NCBI RefSeq assembly: GCF_963517015.1
Contig: NZ_CAUQDV010000001.1
Coordinates: forward strand, 1,494,001 to 1,558,000
DNA: 64,000 nucleotides
Reading direction: 5' to 3'
Origin: an uncultured Devosia sp.
Lineage (GTDB): Bacteria > Pseudomonadota > Alphaproteobacteria > Rhizobiales > Devosiaceae
The notes beneath the pieces were generated by a model. The model was not told where the DNA came from and made no database searches. It saw nothing but the letters and a program-made list of their open reading frames with translations. Both the position numbers and the translations under genes were made by a program. Positions 9,411-18,814 of this stretch are shown one piece after another (the stretch's first letter is position 1; each line of letters starts with the position of its first letter).

Positions 9411-11678
9411 TTAGCCGTTGTTGGCGGCCACGGTGATCAGCGGCGTGATGCGGCGGATGGTGACGCGACGGTTTTCGCGTTCGGCCGCTTCGGTGCGGAT
9501 CTTGAGATAGCGTTCGCCATAACCCTGGGTGGCCAGGTTCTCAGGCGGCACGCCGTAGAAGTCGGTCAGGATGCGCGCAACGGTTGCGGCACGCAGATCC
9601 GAAAGCTGCAGGTTGGAAATATCCGAACCCACGGCATCGGTGTGACCTTCGATCAGGAAGGTTTCACCCGGATTGGTTGCCAGCAGCTGCAACATGCCAT
9701 TGGCAACGTTGGAGAGCGAGGCGACCTGGTCGCGGCCGATGGTGGCGGCACCGGTATCGAAGGTCAGGCCACCCACTTCGAGCTTGCGCACGCTGTCGCG
9801 GACACGGCTGGAGCGCTTGACCTCGTCGATCGAATAGATACGGGCAACCTGTTCCACGGGCGGCTGGGCGAAGAAGTTCTGCACTTCGTCCTCGTCGGCA
9901 TAGGAGGCGTCGAGGACATAGTCCTGCACGGGGATATTGAGGCGCAGCGGCGGCAGGTCGCGGCCCGGATCTTCCCAATAGACCAGCTGGTCATCATAGC
10001 GGTCGTCGAAGGTCGCCAGGACATATTCGCGGCCCGAGGGGTCGAAGCGCGAACGACGCAGCACGTCGCCATTGGCATTGCGGACCGTGACGATCGAGCT
10101 GCCGTCCGGACGGGTGATCACTTCACGCGTACGGCCATTGCTCAGGTTCTCGTAATAGATCTCGTCCTGCTGCGGATTGTAGAAGCGATCCGTGTCCTGG
10201 CCGATCGAATTGACGATCAGCTGGGTGCCAACTTGCAGGATGACCTGGGTGATGACATCGCCCGTGCTCACCGGCTGGACATTGGTCTGCTCGACGATGG
10301 CGACATTGTTCTGCTGGCCGATATTGGTCTGGTTATTGACCTGCGTCGGACCGTTGTAGTTGGTGATGTTATTGGTGATGTTGGTGACATAGGTGTTGGT
10401 CACCGTCTGCGTCACGGTCTCGTTGTTGGTCGCCGTGATCTGCTGGCCCTGTTCAGCCGTGGCCGAAACCGGGGCCTCAGCGGCAAAGGCGCGGAACATT
10501 TCGGACGACTGGGCAGCCGCATCGCTTTCGGGCGGTGCCACGAGCTCGACCGGAGCGTCAGCCGGAATGGCGGCGGGCGCAGCCTGACCATCGACGGCCA
10601 GGGGCGCGAACTGCAGGTCCTTGGCACTGTCGAAGACCGGAGCAATCTGCTCCTGCGTGATGCCGGGCGGCAATTCCTCGATCACCTCGACCGGAACGTC
10701 AGCCGTCGGTGCTGCCGGGTCTGCAGCAGGCTGCTGGGCCGGGTCGGCAACGGGAGCGGCCGGATCGGTCACGACAGGGGCCGCAGGATCGACAGCGGGA
10801 GCGGCCGGATCAGCAACGGGTGCTGCGGGGGCACCGGGCAGGGTCGGTACCTGGGGCAGGCTCAGGCCATACTGGGCAAGGCAGGCATTGGTGTCAGGGA
10901 AGCCAGCACCAGCGCAGAGCGCCTGGATTTCGGTCTGGGCGGCAGCAATCTGGGCCTGTGCAGCCGCTGCATCACCACCCGACATCATGTCGGCAATGGC
11001 GCCATTGTAGACGTCGATCTGGGCCTGCAGAGCGGCCGAGATATCGGCCTGGGGGGCCTGCTGTTCAACAGCCGGGGCCTGTTCGGCCGGTGCTTCCGGT
11101 GCCGGAGCGGCTTCGGGGGCGGGCTGTTCGACAGGGGCAGCTTCAGGGGCCTGGGCCGGTTCTGGCGCAGCCTGTGCCTCGACAGGGGCTTGTTCAACAG
11201 GGGCCGGTGCTTCCTCAACGGGAGCAGGCGCTTCTTCCACCGGCGCTGCTTCTGGCGGCGGTGCTACGGCTTCTGGCTGGGGTTCGGGAGCAGGCTCTGG
11301 CGCCACTTCTGGCTGCGGTTCGGGAGCGGGCTCGGCAGCCGGTTCTTCAACCGGGGCTGGCTCTTCGACTGGCGGCGCGGGTTCTTCCGCAGGGGCGGCC
11401 TCGGGAGCGGGCTGCTCGACGGGCGCAGCTTCCGGTGCGGGTGCGGGCTCTGGAGCGGGGGCTGGCGCGGCCTCAGGTGCCGGAGCGGCAGGCGCAGCCG
11501 GTGCGGCCTCACCACCTTCGGCAGGCTGGGCAGCGATACATTCTTCGAGCGTGGTGAAGCCGGCGTCGATGCAGGGCTGCGGCAAAGCCGGGGCGTCCTG
11601 GGCGATCGATGCCTGAATGGGGAACATGGAGAGCAGCGTTAGGCTCGACCCGGTGAGCAGCCAATTTCTGAGGCGCAT
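9411..11678 (-). CDS. Large OmpA-family outer-membrane/peptidoglycan-anchoring protein with Pro-Ala-Glu repeats
   Basis: This 755-aa protein has an N-terminal signal peptide ending near residue 26 (ASIAQ). A small Cys-containing motif (PCIDAGFTTLEECIA) follows and recurs later as CAGAGFPDTNACLAQYG. Residues about 55-215 are a highly repetitive Pro/Ala/Glu linker (PAPEAAPVEQ-type units), and a second Pro/Ala/Asp stretch lies at about 275-330. A Thr/Asn-rich segment (TVTNTYVTNITNN) precedes a beta-rich domain. The C-terminal OmpA domain, about 630-745, has FLIEGHTDAVGSDISNLQLSDLRAATV, the peptidoglycan-binding signature. The linker could span the periplasm. Monocistronic. Confidence 0.88.
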   Translation of the reverse strand: MRLRNWLLTGSSLTLLSMFPIQASIAQDAPALPQPCIDAGFTTLEECIAAQPAEGGEAAPAAPAAPAPEAAPAPAPEPAPAPEAAPVEQPAPEAAPAEEPAPPVEEPAPVEEPAAEPAPEPQPEVAPEPAPEPQPEAVAPPPEAAPVEEAPAPVEEAPAPVEQAPVEAQAAPEPAQAPEAAPVEQPAPEAAPAPEAPAEQAPAVEQQAPQADISAALQAQIDVYNGAIADMMSGGDAAAAQAQIAAAQTEIQALCAGAGFPDTNACLAQYGLSLPQVPTLPGAPAAPVADPAAPAVDPAAPVVTDPAAPVADPAQQPAADPAAPTADVPVEVIEELPPGITQEQIAPVFDSAKDLQFAPLAVDGQAAPAAIPADAPVELVAPPESDAAAQSSEMFRAFAAEAPVSATAEQGQQITATNNETVTQTVTNTYVTNITNNITNYNGPTQVNNQTNIGQQNNVAIVEQTNVQPVSTGDVITQVILQVGTQLIVNSIGQDTDRFYNPQQDEIYYENLSNGRTREVITRPDGSSIVTVRNANGDVLRRSRFDPSGREYVLATFDDRYDDQLVYWEDPGRDLPPLRLNIPVQDYVLDASYADEDEVQNFFAQPPVEQVARIYSIDEVKRSSRVRDSVRKLEVGGLTFDTGAATIGRDQVASLSNVANGMLQLLATNPGETFLIEGHTDAVGSDISNLQLSDLRAATVARILTDFYGVPPENLATQGYGERYLKIRTEAAERENRRVTIRRITPLITVAANNG

Positions 11679-11933
11679 TATTGTTTTCCTTTATGTCGGT
11701 TGACACTTGAGCCAAGCATCATGGGTGCAGCCTGAACGCAGACTGAATGAAATCTGACACTCATTTTTTACGATGCTGACTCCCCGCAATCCCGCAACGC
11801 CTAGGGTTTCCCTTGGTTCCGCCGCGCGATGAAACAGAAGTGCAGTCAGGAAAGTGGCGCGATTGGGGCGGGGTGGACGCTTTAGATGTGCGCTGCGCTG
11901 GTCGGCTCAAATCGATCATGCTAGGCCGCTCTG

Positions 11934-12356
11934 ATGCATCAGGCCATCGACACGCAGACGATCTCGACGCAGGGGCAGGGGCTCTATGAGTTCACCAGCA
12001 TGCTGGACGACTTCGTGCGCAATGCCGGCATCGAAACGGGCCTGCTGACGGTCTTTGTCCGCCACACATCCTGTTCCTTGCTGATCCAGGAAAATGCCGA
12101 TGGCGATGTCCAGACGGACCTGATGGGTTTTTACCGGCGTCTGGTCCCTGAAGGCATGGACTGGCTGGTGCACACCACCGAGGGGCCCGATGACATGCCG
12201 GCCCATATCAAGGCGTCGCTGACCCAGACGTCCATCGGCATTCCCGTGTCCAATGGCCGGCCGGTGCTGGGCACCTGGCAAGGCATCTATCTGTTCGAGC
12301 ATCGCCGCCGGCCGCACCGGCGCGAGGTGGTGCTCCATATTATCGGAGAGCGTTGA
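11934..12356 (+). CDS. YjbQ / UPF0047 family protein
   Basis: This 140-aa protein is a YjbQ-family member. It shows FVRHTSCSLLIQENAD and the metal-binding type HTTEGPDDMPAHIKASL, followed by GTWQGIYLFEHR. Family members show weak thiamine-phosphate synthase activity, but the physiological role is unclear. The stop codon overlaps the start of the next gene by one base (TGATG), so the two are translationally coupled. Confidence 0.9.
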   Translation: MHQAIDTQTISTQGQGLYEFTSMLDDFVRNAGIETGLLTVFVRHTSCSLLIQENADGDVQTDLMGFYRRLVPEGMDWLVHTTEGPDDMPAHIKASLTQTSIGIPVSNGRPVLGTWQGIYLFEHRRRPHRREVVLHIIGER

Positions 12357-13186
12357 TGGATTGGGCTAGTCTTGTTGGCTATTGGCCGTTTGTGTTGGGG
12401 CTGATGGTCACCGGCGTGCTGTCGGGCATCGCCGCAGGGCTGTTGGGCATTGGCGGCGGGGCGATCATCGTGCCGGCGCTTTCGACCGCGCTGTCGTTGA
12501 TGGGCTATGATTCAGACCTGGTGCAGCATGTCGCGGTCGGCACGTCGCTGGCCATCATCATTCCCACCGGCATCATGAGCGCGCGGGCGCATTACAAGCG
12601 TGGTGCACTCGACATGCGGGTGCTCAAGCTCTGGGCTCCGTTCATCGTCGCCGGCACCTTCATTGGCGGGCTGATGGCCGGGTTCTTTTCGGGCGACGTG
12701 TTGCGTATCGTCTTTGCCGTCATGGCCTTCGTCATCGCGGCCAATATCGTCACCGGCTTCCAGACAAAGCTGATGGGGCATCTCGATGGCTCGTCGTGGA
12801 CGCATCGGATCTCGGCGACGGTTGTGGGCTATCTGTCTTCGCTGATGGGCATTGGTGGCGGTTCGCTCACGGTGCCGACACTGGTCGCGTTTGGTGCGAC
12901 CATGCATGCCGCCGTCGGTACTTCCGCGGCGATCGGCGTGGCGATCGCCCTGTCGGGTACGCTGGGTTTCATCATTTCGGGCTGGGGCATTTCCGGCCTG
13001 CCGCCGCTGAGCCTTGGCTATATCAATCTGGTGGCGCTGGTGCTGGTCGCTGTGCTGGCGGCGGTGTTCGCGCCGCTCGGCGCGGCCCTTGCCCATAAAA
13101 TGGACCAGAAGACGCTCAAATATGTCTTCGCAGCGTTTCTGGTTGTGGTTGGCCTCAACATGCTCTGGAAAGTCTTGTTCGGCTAA
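12356..13186 (+). CDS. TauE/SafE-family sulfite/anion exporter
   Basis: This 276-aa membrane protein has about eight hydrophobic segments and the duplicated TauE motif: GIAAGLLGIGGGAIIVPAL near residue 25 and SLMGIGGGSLTVPTLV near 160. Family members move sulfite, sulfoacetate or related anions across the inner membrane. I start at the ATG overlapping the yjbQ stop. A strong terminator follows about 70 bases downstream. Confidence 0.9.
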   Translation: MDWASLVGYWPFVLGLMVTGVLSGIAAGLLGIGGGAIIVPALSTALSLMGYDSDLVQHVAVGTSLAIIIPTGIMSARAHYKRGALDMRVLKLWAPFIVAGTFIGGLMAGFFSGDVLRIVFAVMAFVIAANIVTGFQTKLMGHLDGSSWTHRISATVVGYLSSLMGIGGGSLTVPTLVAFGATMHAAVGTSAAIGVAIALSGTLGFIISGWGISGLPPLSLGYINLVALVLVAVLAAVFAPLGAALAHKMDQKTLKYVFAAFLVVVGLNMLWKVLFG

Positions 13187-13254
13187 CTTTTAACTGTCGC
13201 GTTTTCGAACCGCAAAACCGGCGACCACTTTTGCTGAAAACGCTCTGAAAGAGA

Positions 13255-13280
13255 AAAGCCCCCGCGCTTGCGGGGGCTTT
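13255..13280 (+). terminator. Rho-independent terminator
   Basis: An 11-bp inverted repeat (AAAGCCCCCGC / GCGGGGGCTTT, loop GCTT) lies 69 bases after the TauE gene. Confidence 0.9.
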
Positions 13281-13366
13281 CCGATCTGGGTCAGGTGGGG
13301 ACGGGTGACTACGGCATATTCCGATCGTCCCCACTGCCCAAGCCCCGAAGGGTTAGGGTGTGCCGA

Positions 13367-14089
13367 TCAATTGGTGACGGTGGTTTCGAGTTCCCACTTG
13401 ACGTTCACATTGATCGAAAATGTCAGTTCGCCGCCTTCGACCGGTACGTCGGCACTCTGGGCCTCGGCGCGCATGGAGTACATGGCGACGGGCTGGGGCG
13501 CATTAAAGCCCTGGCTCTCGGAAATCAGTTCGATTTCTTCAAGCGTGCCACCGGCGGCCTCGGCATAGAGCTCGGCCTTGGCGCGGGCATCGGCGAAAGC
13601 GGCCTTGCGGGCGTCATTGTAGAGTTCGGACGGATCGTTGACGCCAAAGGTGATGCCATTGACGGTGTTGGCGCCGATGGTGACCGACTTGTCGAGGATG
13701 GCGCCGAGCGTATCGAGCTGGCGGACGGTGACGGTCACGGTGTTGTTGACCTGGTAGCCTTCGATCTTGGGGGGCTTGGAATAGCCGTTCTCGTCGCGCT
13801 CATCGGTATAGACATAGTTTGGATTGACCGAGAAGCCCGAGGTCTGGATGTCGCGCGCTTCGATGCCGGCAGCCTTGAGTTCGGCAATCAGGTCGGCCAT
13901 GGCGGCGGAATTGGCGTCGAGTGCTTCGCGGGCCGTGGCGCCTTGTGTGGTCACGCCGGAATTGATCTGGGCCATGTCGGGCGCAGCGGTGACTTCGCCA
14001 CGGCCTTCGATGGAAATGCTGCCGGCCAGAGCAGGCATGGAAAGGCTGGCAAGAAGGGCGAAGGGAACGAGGGCAGCGAAGCGACGCAT
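13367..14089 (-). CDS. SIMPL (DUF541) domain periplasmic protein
   Basis: This 240-aa secreted protein has a clear signal peptide ending at ALA (about residue 22). It carries the SIMPL pattern: ISIEGRGEVTAAPDMAQINSGV near the mature start, a helix with ARDIQTSGFSVNPNY, then NTVTVTVRQLDTLGAILD and a final beta strand SINVNVKWEL. Members form large ring-like periplasmic or outer-membrane-associated assemblies in some bacteria; the general role is unclear. It is a single gene. Confidence 0.9.
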   Translation of the reverse strand: MRRFAALVPFALLASLSMPALAGSISIEGRGEVTAAPDMAQINSGVTTQGATAREALDANSAAMADLIAELKAAGIEARDIQTSGFSVNPNYVYTDERDENGYSKPPKIEGYQVNNTVTVTVRQLDTLGAILDKSVTIGANTVNGITFGVNDPSELYNDARKAAFADARAKAELYAEAAGGTLEEIELISESQGFNAPQPVAMYSMRAEAQSADVPVEGGELTFSINVNVKWELETTVTN

Positions 14090-14281
14090 GGAAATCTCCT
14101 AAATCAGCGGGGCCTGTTTCCCCGGCTAATGCGTCAGTAATGGGGCGTAGCTGAACTGGAGTTGAACAGGGCTGTGGAGATCGGTTCACCTTCAACTCTT
14201 GGACAAAAGTATGACTTTATTGGGTTGCGCTGGCGGGCGCCGGTAGGCTACTCACTGCCGTGAGTTTTTGCGGGGGACGGC

Positions 14282-15433
14282 ATGGGCAATCGGCATTATC
14301 CAGACGGCATCCTGCTCGGCCGGGCGCGGGTCCCGGGCTTTGCGCACCCGCGTATCGTCACCGTGCGCGATGGCGAGTTGTTCGATATCACCGCCGCCGG
14401 CTTCGCCACCGTGCGCGACATTGCCGAAAGCGGTCAGGCCGCTGCGCATGTGCGTTCGGCCGAGGGCACTAGGCTTGCTTCGGCAGATGCCGTGCTGGCC
14501 AATTCCGTCGCCGGCCAGATCGACCTGACCCTGCCCAGCCTGCTCTCACCCATCGACCTCCAGGCCATCAAGGCTTCCGGGGTCACCTTCGTGGTCTCCT
14601 TGCTGGAGCGGGTGATCGAGGAACAGGCGCGGGGCGACAAGTCGCGTGCCGATGCGCTGCGGAGCGAAATCCTCGAGCTGATCGGTACCGACCTTTCCCA
14701 GCTCGTGCCGGGTTCGGATGCGGCAATGAAGGTCAAGGCCGCACTGATCGAGAAAGGCGTATGGAGCCAGTATCTCGAAGTCGGCATTGGCCCGGACGCC
14801 GAGATATTCACCAAGGGCCAGCCGATGAGTTCGGTGGGCTATGGTGCCGAAGTGGGCCTGCACCCGGTTTCGAGCTGGAATAATCCGGAGCCGGAGGTGG
14901 CGCTCCTCGTCACCAGCAGGGGCGAGATCATCGGCGCGACGCTGGGCAACGACGTTAACTTGCGCGACGTCGAGGGTCGCTCGGCTCTGCTCCTGGGCAA
15001 GGCCAAAGACAATAATGCCTCGGCATCGCTCGGGCCATTTGTTCGCCTGTTCGACGGCAGTTTCTCGCTGGATACGGTCAAGCGGTCCGAACTATCCCTG
15101 CGCGTCGAGGGCGAGGACGGCTTTGTGCTGGATGGTCACTCCTCGATGAGCCAGATTTCGCGCACCCCGGAATCGCTGGTTACTGCGACTATTGGAGGGC
15201 ATCACCAGTATCCAGATGGTCTGGTATTGTATCTGGGCACCATGTTCGCCCCGGTGAAGGATCGCGACGGGGCCGGCAAGGGTTTCACGCACAAGTTGGG
15301 CGATGTGGTCGCGATATCGACATCTGAACTGGGCACCCTAAGTAACAGGGTGAACCTATCAACCAAATGTCCGCCTTGGACCTATGGCGCCAGCAGCCTG
15401 CTGCGTGACCTGGCCAAGGCCGACCTCCTCTAA
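14282..15433 (+). CDS. Fumarylacetoacetate hydrolase-family protein (XylX-like sugar-acid dehydratase candidate)
   Basis: This 383-aa protein has a FAH C-terminal catalytic fold. Acidic metal ligands are seen in WNNPEPEVALLV, followed by ATLGNDVNLRDVEGRSALLLGKAKDNNASASLGPF and FTHKLGDVVAIST. The length and the coupled aldehyde dehydrogenase fit 2-keto-3-deoxy-pentonate dehydratases (XylX/AraD type), which yield alpha-ketoglutarate semialdehyde. That assignment rests on context and family knowledge; the substrate is not proven. The dehydrogenase gene starts 24 bases downstream. No other pentose genes are in the window. Confidence 0.8.
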   Translation: MGNRHYPDGILLGRARVPGFAHPRIVTVRDGELFDITAAGFATVRDIAESGQAAAHVRSAEGTRLASADAVLANSVAGQIDLTLPSLLSPIDLQAIKASGVTFVVSLLERVIEEQARGDKSRADALRSEILELIGTDLSQLVPGSDAAMKVKAALIEKGVWSQYLEVGIGPDAEIFTKGQPMSSVGYGAEVGLHPVSSWNNPEPEVALLVTSRGEIIGATLGNDVNLRDVEGRSALLLGKAKDNNASASLGPFVRLFDGSFSLDTVKRSELSLRVEGEDGFVLDGHSSMSQISRTPESLVTATIGGHHQYPDGLVLYLGTMFAPVKDRDGAGKGFTHKLGDVVAISTSELGTLSNRVNLSTKCPPWTYGASSLLRDLAKADLL

Positions 15434-15457
15434 TCTTCCCCACTGAAAGGCACAAAA

Positions 15458-16897
15458 ATGGCAGAACTGCACAAGAACCTCATCGACGGGGAATGGGTCG
15501 GCTCGGATGGTGTCGAGAACATCAACCCGTCCAATACCGCCGAAGTGGTGGGCGTTTATGCCCGCGCCACGGCAGAAGAAACCAAGCGGGCCATTGCAGC
15601 TGCCAAGGCGGCATTCCCGGCCTGGTCGCGCTCGGGCATTCTGGAGCGCCACGCCATTCTCTCCAAGGCCAGCCAGGAAATCCTGGCTCGCAAGGCCGAG
15701 CTGGGTGAACTGCTGTCGCGCGAAGAGGGCAAGACCCTGCCGGAAGGCATTGGCGAAGTGACCCGCGCCGCGCAGATCTTCGACTTTTTCGCTGGTGAAG
15801 TGCTGCGCCTTGCCGGCGAAGTGCTGCCGTCCGTTCGTCCCGGCGTCGGCGTCGAGATCACCCGCGAGCCGATCGGCGTCATCGGCATCATCACGCCGTG
15901 GAACTTCCCGATCGCCATCCCGACCTGGAAGATCGCTCCGGCCCTGGCCTATGGCAATACCGTCGTCATCAAGCCGGCCGATCTAGTGCCGGGCTCGACC
16001 TGGGCCATCGTCGATATCCTCGTCCGCGCCGGCCTGCCCAAGGGCGTGCTGAACCTCGTCATGGGCAAGGGTTCGGTCGTCGGCCAGACCATGTTGGACA
16101 GCAAGGACGTCAACGCCGTGTCCTTCACCGGTTCGGTTGGCACCGGCAAGCGCGTTGCCGCCGCCTCGATCGAAGTCGGTCGCAAGTTCCAGCTCGAAAT
16201 GGGCGGCAAGAACCCGACCGTGGTGCTCGACGACGCCGACCTCAAGGTCGCCGTTGAATCGGTTGCGCAGTCGGCTTTCTTCTCGACCGGCCAGCGCTGC
16301 ACGGCATCGAGCCGAGTCATCGTGACCGAAGGCATCCATGATGCTTTCGTCGAAGCCCTGGCCGAGCGCACGCGCAATCTGCGCGTCGGCGATGCCCTGG
16401 ACAAGAACACGGAAATCGGCCCGGTGGTCGATCCGGGCCAGCTCAAGCAGGACACGGACTATATCGAGATCGGCAAGTCGGAAGGCGCCAAGCTGGTTGC
16501 CGGTGGCGAACGCGTCAAGGCCGGTACGGAAGGTTACTTCCTGCAGCCCACGCTCTTCACCGAAGCGACCAACCAGATGCGTATTTCGCGCGAAGAAATC
16601 TTTGGCCCCGTGGCCTCGGTCATCCGCGTCAAGGACTACGAAGAAGCCCTGGCAACGGCCAATGACACCGAATTCGGTCTCTCGGCTGGCATCGTCACCA
16701 CCTCGCTCAAGTACGCGACGCACTTCAAGCGCAATGCGGAAGCGGGCATGGTGATGGTCAATGTGCCGACTGCCGGCGTCGACTTCCACGTCCCCTTCGG
16801 CGGCCGCAAGGGCTCGTCCTACGGCCCGCGCGAGCAGGGCAAGTATGCAGCCGAGTTCTTCACCGTGGTGAAGACGGCTTATACGGCTGCCGGCTAA
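15458..16897 (+). CDS. Aldehyde dehydrogenase, probable alpha-ketoglutarate semialdehyde dehydrogenase
   Basis: This 479-aa NAD(P)+-dependent dehydrogenase shows all key elements: the catalytic Cys281 in STGQRCTASSR, general base Glu247 in LEMGGKN, the coenzyme motif GSVGTGKRV and the N-terminal TPWNFPIAIPTWK. Overall features place it with KGSADH-type enzymes that oxidise alpha-ketoglutarate semialdehyde to alpha-ketoglutarate. Pairing with the FAH-family gene just upstream supports an oxidative pentose or sugar-acid route. The start is backed by GAAAGG 8-13 bases upstream. A GC-rich hairpin follows the stop. Confidence 0.9.
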   Translation: MAELHKNLIDGEWVGSDGVENINPSNTAEVVGVYARATAEETKRAIAAAKAAFPAWSRSGILERHAILSKASQEILARKAELGELLSREEGKTLPEGIGEVTRAAQIFDFFAGEVLRLAGEVLPSVRPGVGVEITREPIGVIGIITPWNFPIAIPTWKIAPALAYGNTVVIKPADLVPGSTWAIVDILVRAGLPKGVLNLVMGKGSVVGQTMLDSKDVNAVSFTGSVGTGKRVAAASIEVGRKFQLEMGGKNPTVVLDDADLKVAVESVAQSAFFSTGQRCTASSRVIVTEGIHDAFVEALAERTRNLRVGDALDKNTEIGPVVDPGQLKQDTDYIEIGKSEGAKLVAGGERVKAGTEGYFLQPTLFTEATNQMRISREEIFGPVASVIRVKDYEEALATANDTEFGLSAGIVTTSLKYATHFKRNAEAGMVMVNVPTAGVDFHVPFGGRKGSSYGPREQGKYAAEFFTVVKTAYTAAG

Positions 16898-16907
16898 TCG
16901 AAATGAG

Positions 16908-16929
16908 AACGGGGCCTTCGGGCCCCGTT
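16908..16929 (+). terminator. Rho-independent terminator
   Basis: A 9-bp stem AACGGGGCC / GGCCCCGTT with a stable TTCG loop, followed by TGCTTTT, lies 11 bases after the dehydrogenase stop. Confidence 0.9.
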
Positions 16930-17082
16930 TGCTTTTGCCCCTTGGTTTCACGAATGGTGACGCTCGATGCTAACAGTCTGCTAGCTAATCTTGGCCAAGC
17001 GTGACTGCGGATCGAAGGTGCGGTGACTGATTTTTGGCGCGCAGGCTTGCCAGGGATCGTCGCGCGGGACTAGACAAAATCC

Positions 17083-18726
17083 ATGTCCCAGGAAGCTCCG
17101 AATCCCGCCCGCCCATCCGTTCTAGCCCCTTTTCGCCACGAGACTTTTCGGCTGCTCTGGCTGGCGACGCTGGTGTCAAACCTGGGTGGGCTGGTGCAGT
17201 CGGTGGGTGCCGGCTGGATGATGACGACGCTGACCACGTCGCACAATATGGTCGCGCTGGTGCAGGCGTCGACCACCCTGCCAATCATGGTTTTTTCTAT
17301 TGCCGCCGGAGCTTTGGCGGATAATTTTGACCGCCGGACGGTGATGATCATCGCCCAGAGCGGCATGATGGTGGTGTCGCTGATGCTGGCCGTTCTGGCC
17401 TTTCTCGGCATGCTCAACCCGTGGTTGCTGCTGAGTTTCACACTCCTCATCGGGTGTGGCACGGCGCTGTTCAATCCGTCCTGGCAGGCGTCGATGGGCG
17501 ATATCGTGCCGCGCAGCGACCTGCCGGGTGCCATCACGCTCAATGCCATGGGTTTCAACATGATGCGCAGTGTTGGCCCTGCGGTGGGCGGGCTGATCGT
17601 CGCCGTGGCTGGTGCGGCAGCAGCCTTCGCGGTCAATGCTTTTTCCTATGTGCCACTGCTGTTTGCTCTGAGCCGGTGGAAGCCCGAGCGCCTGCCCAAC
17701 CGGCTGCCACGTGAGAATTTCGGCAGCGCCATGTGGGCCGGCATTCGCTATGTGTCGCTGTCTCCTAACCTCACCACGGTGCTGTTTCGCGGCTTCCTGT
17801 TCGGCTTTTCGGCGACGGCCATCCTGGCGCTGCTGCCGTCGGTTGCGGCCGACTATGTTGGTGGCGGGGCGCTGGCCTATGGCACATTGCTGGGTTGTTT
17901 CGGGCTGGGCGCGATCGGCGGCGCCTTCCTCAACGGCCGCATTCGCGAGAAGTTCAGCAACGAGGTCATCGTGCGGCTGGCCTGCGTTGGTTTTGCCGCC
18001 AGCAGCGTGGCGCTGGGCTACAGCCGCGATCCGCTGCTGAGCCACTTTGCACTGATCCCGGCCGGTGCCTGCTGGGTGTTGGCGCTGTCACTGTTCAACG
18101 TGTCGATCCAGCTTTCATCACCACGCTGGGTCGTCGGACGGGCGCTATCGCTCTATCAGACCGCAACTTTCGGTGGCATGGCGGCGGGTAGCTGGATCTG
18201 GGGCATGAGCGCGGATGCGATCGGGCCGGATCTGGCTTTGGCGCTGGCGGGCTCGACCATGCTGCTCTGTGCATTGGTGGGCTTTCGGTTGCCGCTGCCG
18301 CAGTTCAATGCGCGCGATCTCAACCCGCTCAATACGTTCAACGAGCCAGTGCTCAAGCTCGACCTGCGGCCGCGAAGCGGTCCGATCATGATCATGGTGG
18401 ACTATCAAATCGACCAGGGGGATGTGCCGAAATTCCTGGCGTTGATGCAGGACCGGCGGCATATCCGCATCCGCGACGGGGCGCGGCAATGGGTCTTGCT
18501 GCGCGATCTCGAATACCCCGAGACATGGACCGAGAGTTACCATGTGCCGACCTGGATCGATTATGTGCGGCACAATCTGCGACGCACCAAGGCGGATGCG
18601 GAAAACATCGAGCAGTTGCGCGAACTGCATCGGGGCGCCGACATGCCGGAGGTGCGGCGCTTCATCGAGCGGCAAACCGTGCCACTGAGCGATGACACGC
18701 CGTTGCGCGAAACACCTGAAGTCTAA
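17083..18726 (+). CDS. MFS transporter with C-terminal soluble domain (MFS_3 type)
   Basis: This 547-aa protein has about twelve membrane segments in residues 15-410, starting FRLLWLATLVSNLGGLVQSVGAG, and belongs to the MFS_3/EntS-like exporters. Residues about 430-547 form a cytoplasmic extension (MIMVDYQIDQGDVPKFLALM, WTESYHVPTWIDYVRHN) resembling a ferredoxin-like, monooxygenase-type small domain. Such an extension is known in this MFS subgroup. The substrate is unknown. It converges on phoB across a short hairpin. Confidence 0.88.
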   Translation: MSQEAPNPARPSVLAPFRHETFRLLWLATLVSNLGGLVQSVGAGWMMTTLTTSHNMVALVQASTTLPIMVFSIAAGALADNFDRRTVMIIAQSGMMVVSLMLAVLAFLGMLNPWLLLSFTLLIGCGTALFNPSWQASMGDIVPRSDLPGAITLNAMGFNMMRSVGPAVGGLIVAVAGAAAAFAVNAFSYVPLLFALSRWKPERLPNRLPRENFGSAMWAGIRYVSLSPNLTTVLFRGFLFGFSATAILALLPSVAADYVGGGALAYGTLLGCFGLGAIGGAFLNGRIREKFSNEVIVRLACVGFAASSVALGYSRDPLLSHFALIPAGACWVLALSLFNVSIQLSSPRWVVGRALSLYQTATFGGMAAGSWIWGMSADAIGPDLALALAGSTMLLCALVGFRLPLPQFNARDLNPLNTFNEPVLKLDLRPRSGPIMIMVDYQIDQGDVPKFLALMQDRRHIRIRDGARQWVLLRDLEYPETWTESYHVPTWIDYVRHNLRRTKADAENIEQLRELHRGADMPEVRRFIERQTVPLSDDTPLRETPEV

Positions 18727-18754
18727 GGCTTATTTCGCCTCCCTGCAAAAAGTT

Positions 18755-18774
18755 ATCCCCGCCTGAGCGGGGAT
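18755..18774. terminator. Hairpin between convergent MFS and phoB genes
   Basis: An 8-bp inverted repeat ATCCCCGC / GCGGGGAT with CTGA loop lies between the two converging stop codons. Confidence 0.65.
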
Positions 18775-18814
18775 GACGTATTCTGATCTCGTCGAAGATG
18801 ACGGAAGAGGAAGA

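Noticed and set aside
9642..11642. Long Gly/Arg-rich frame on the plus strand opposite the OmpA gene
   Set aside because: It reads the complement of the Pro/Ala/Glu repeats; the low-complexity content is an artefact.
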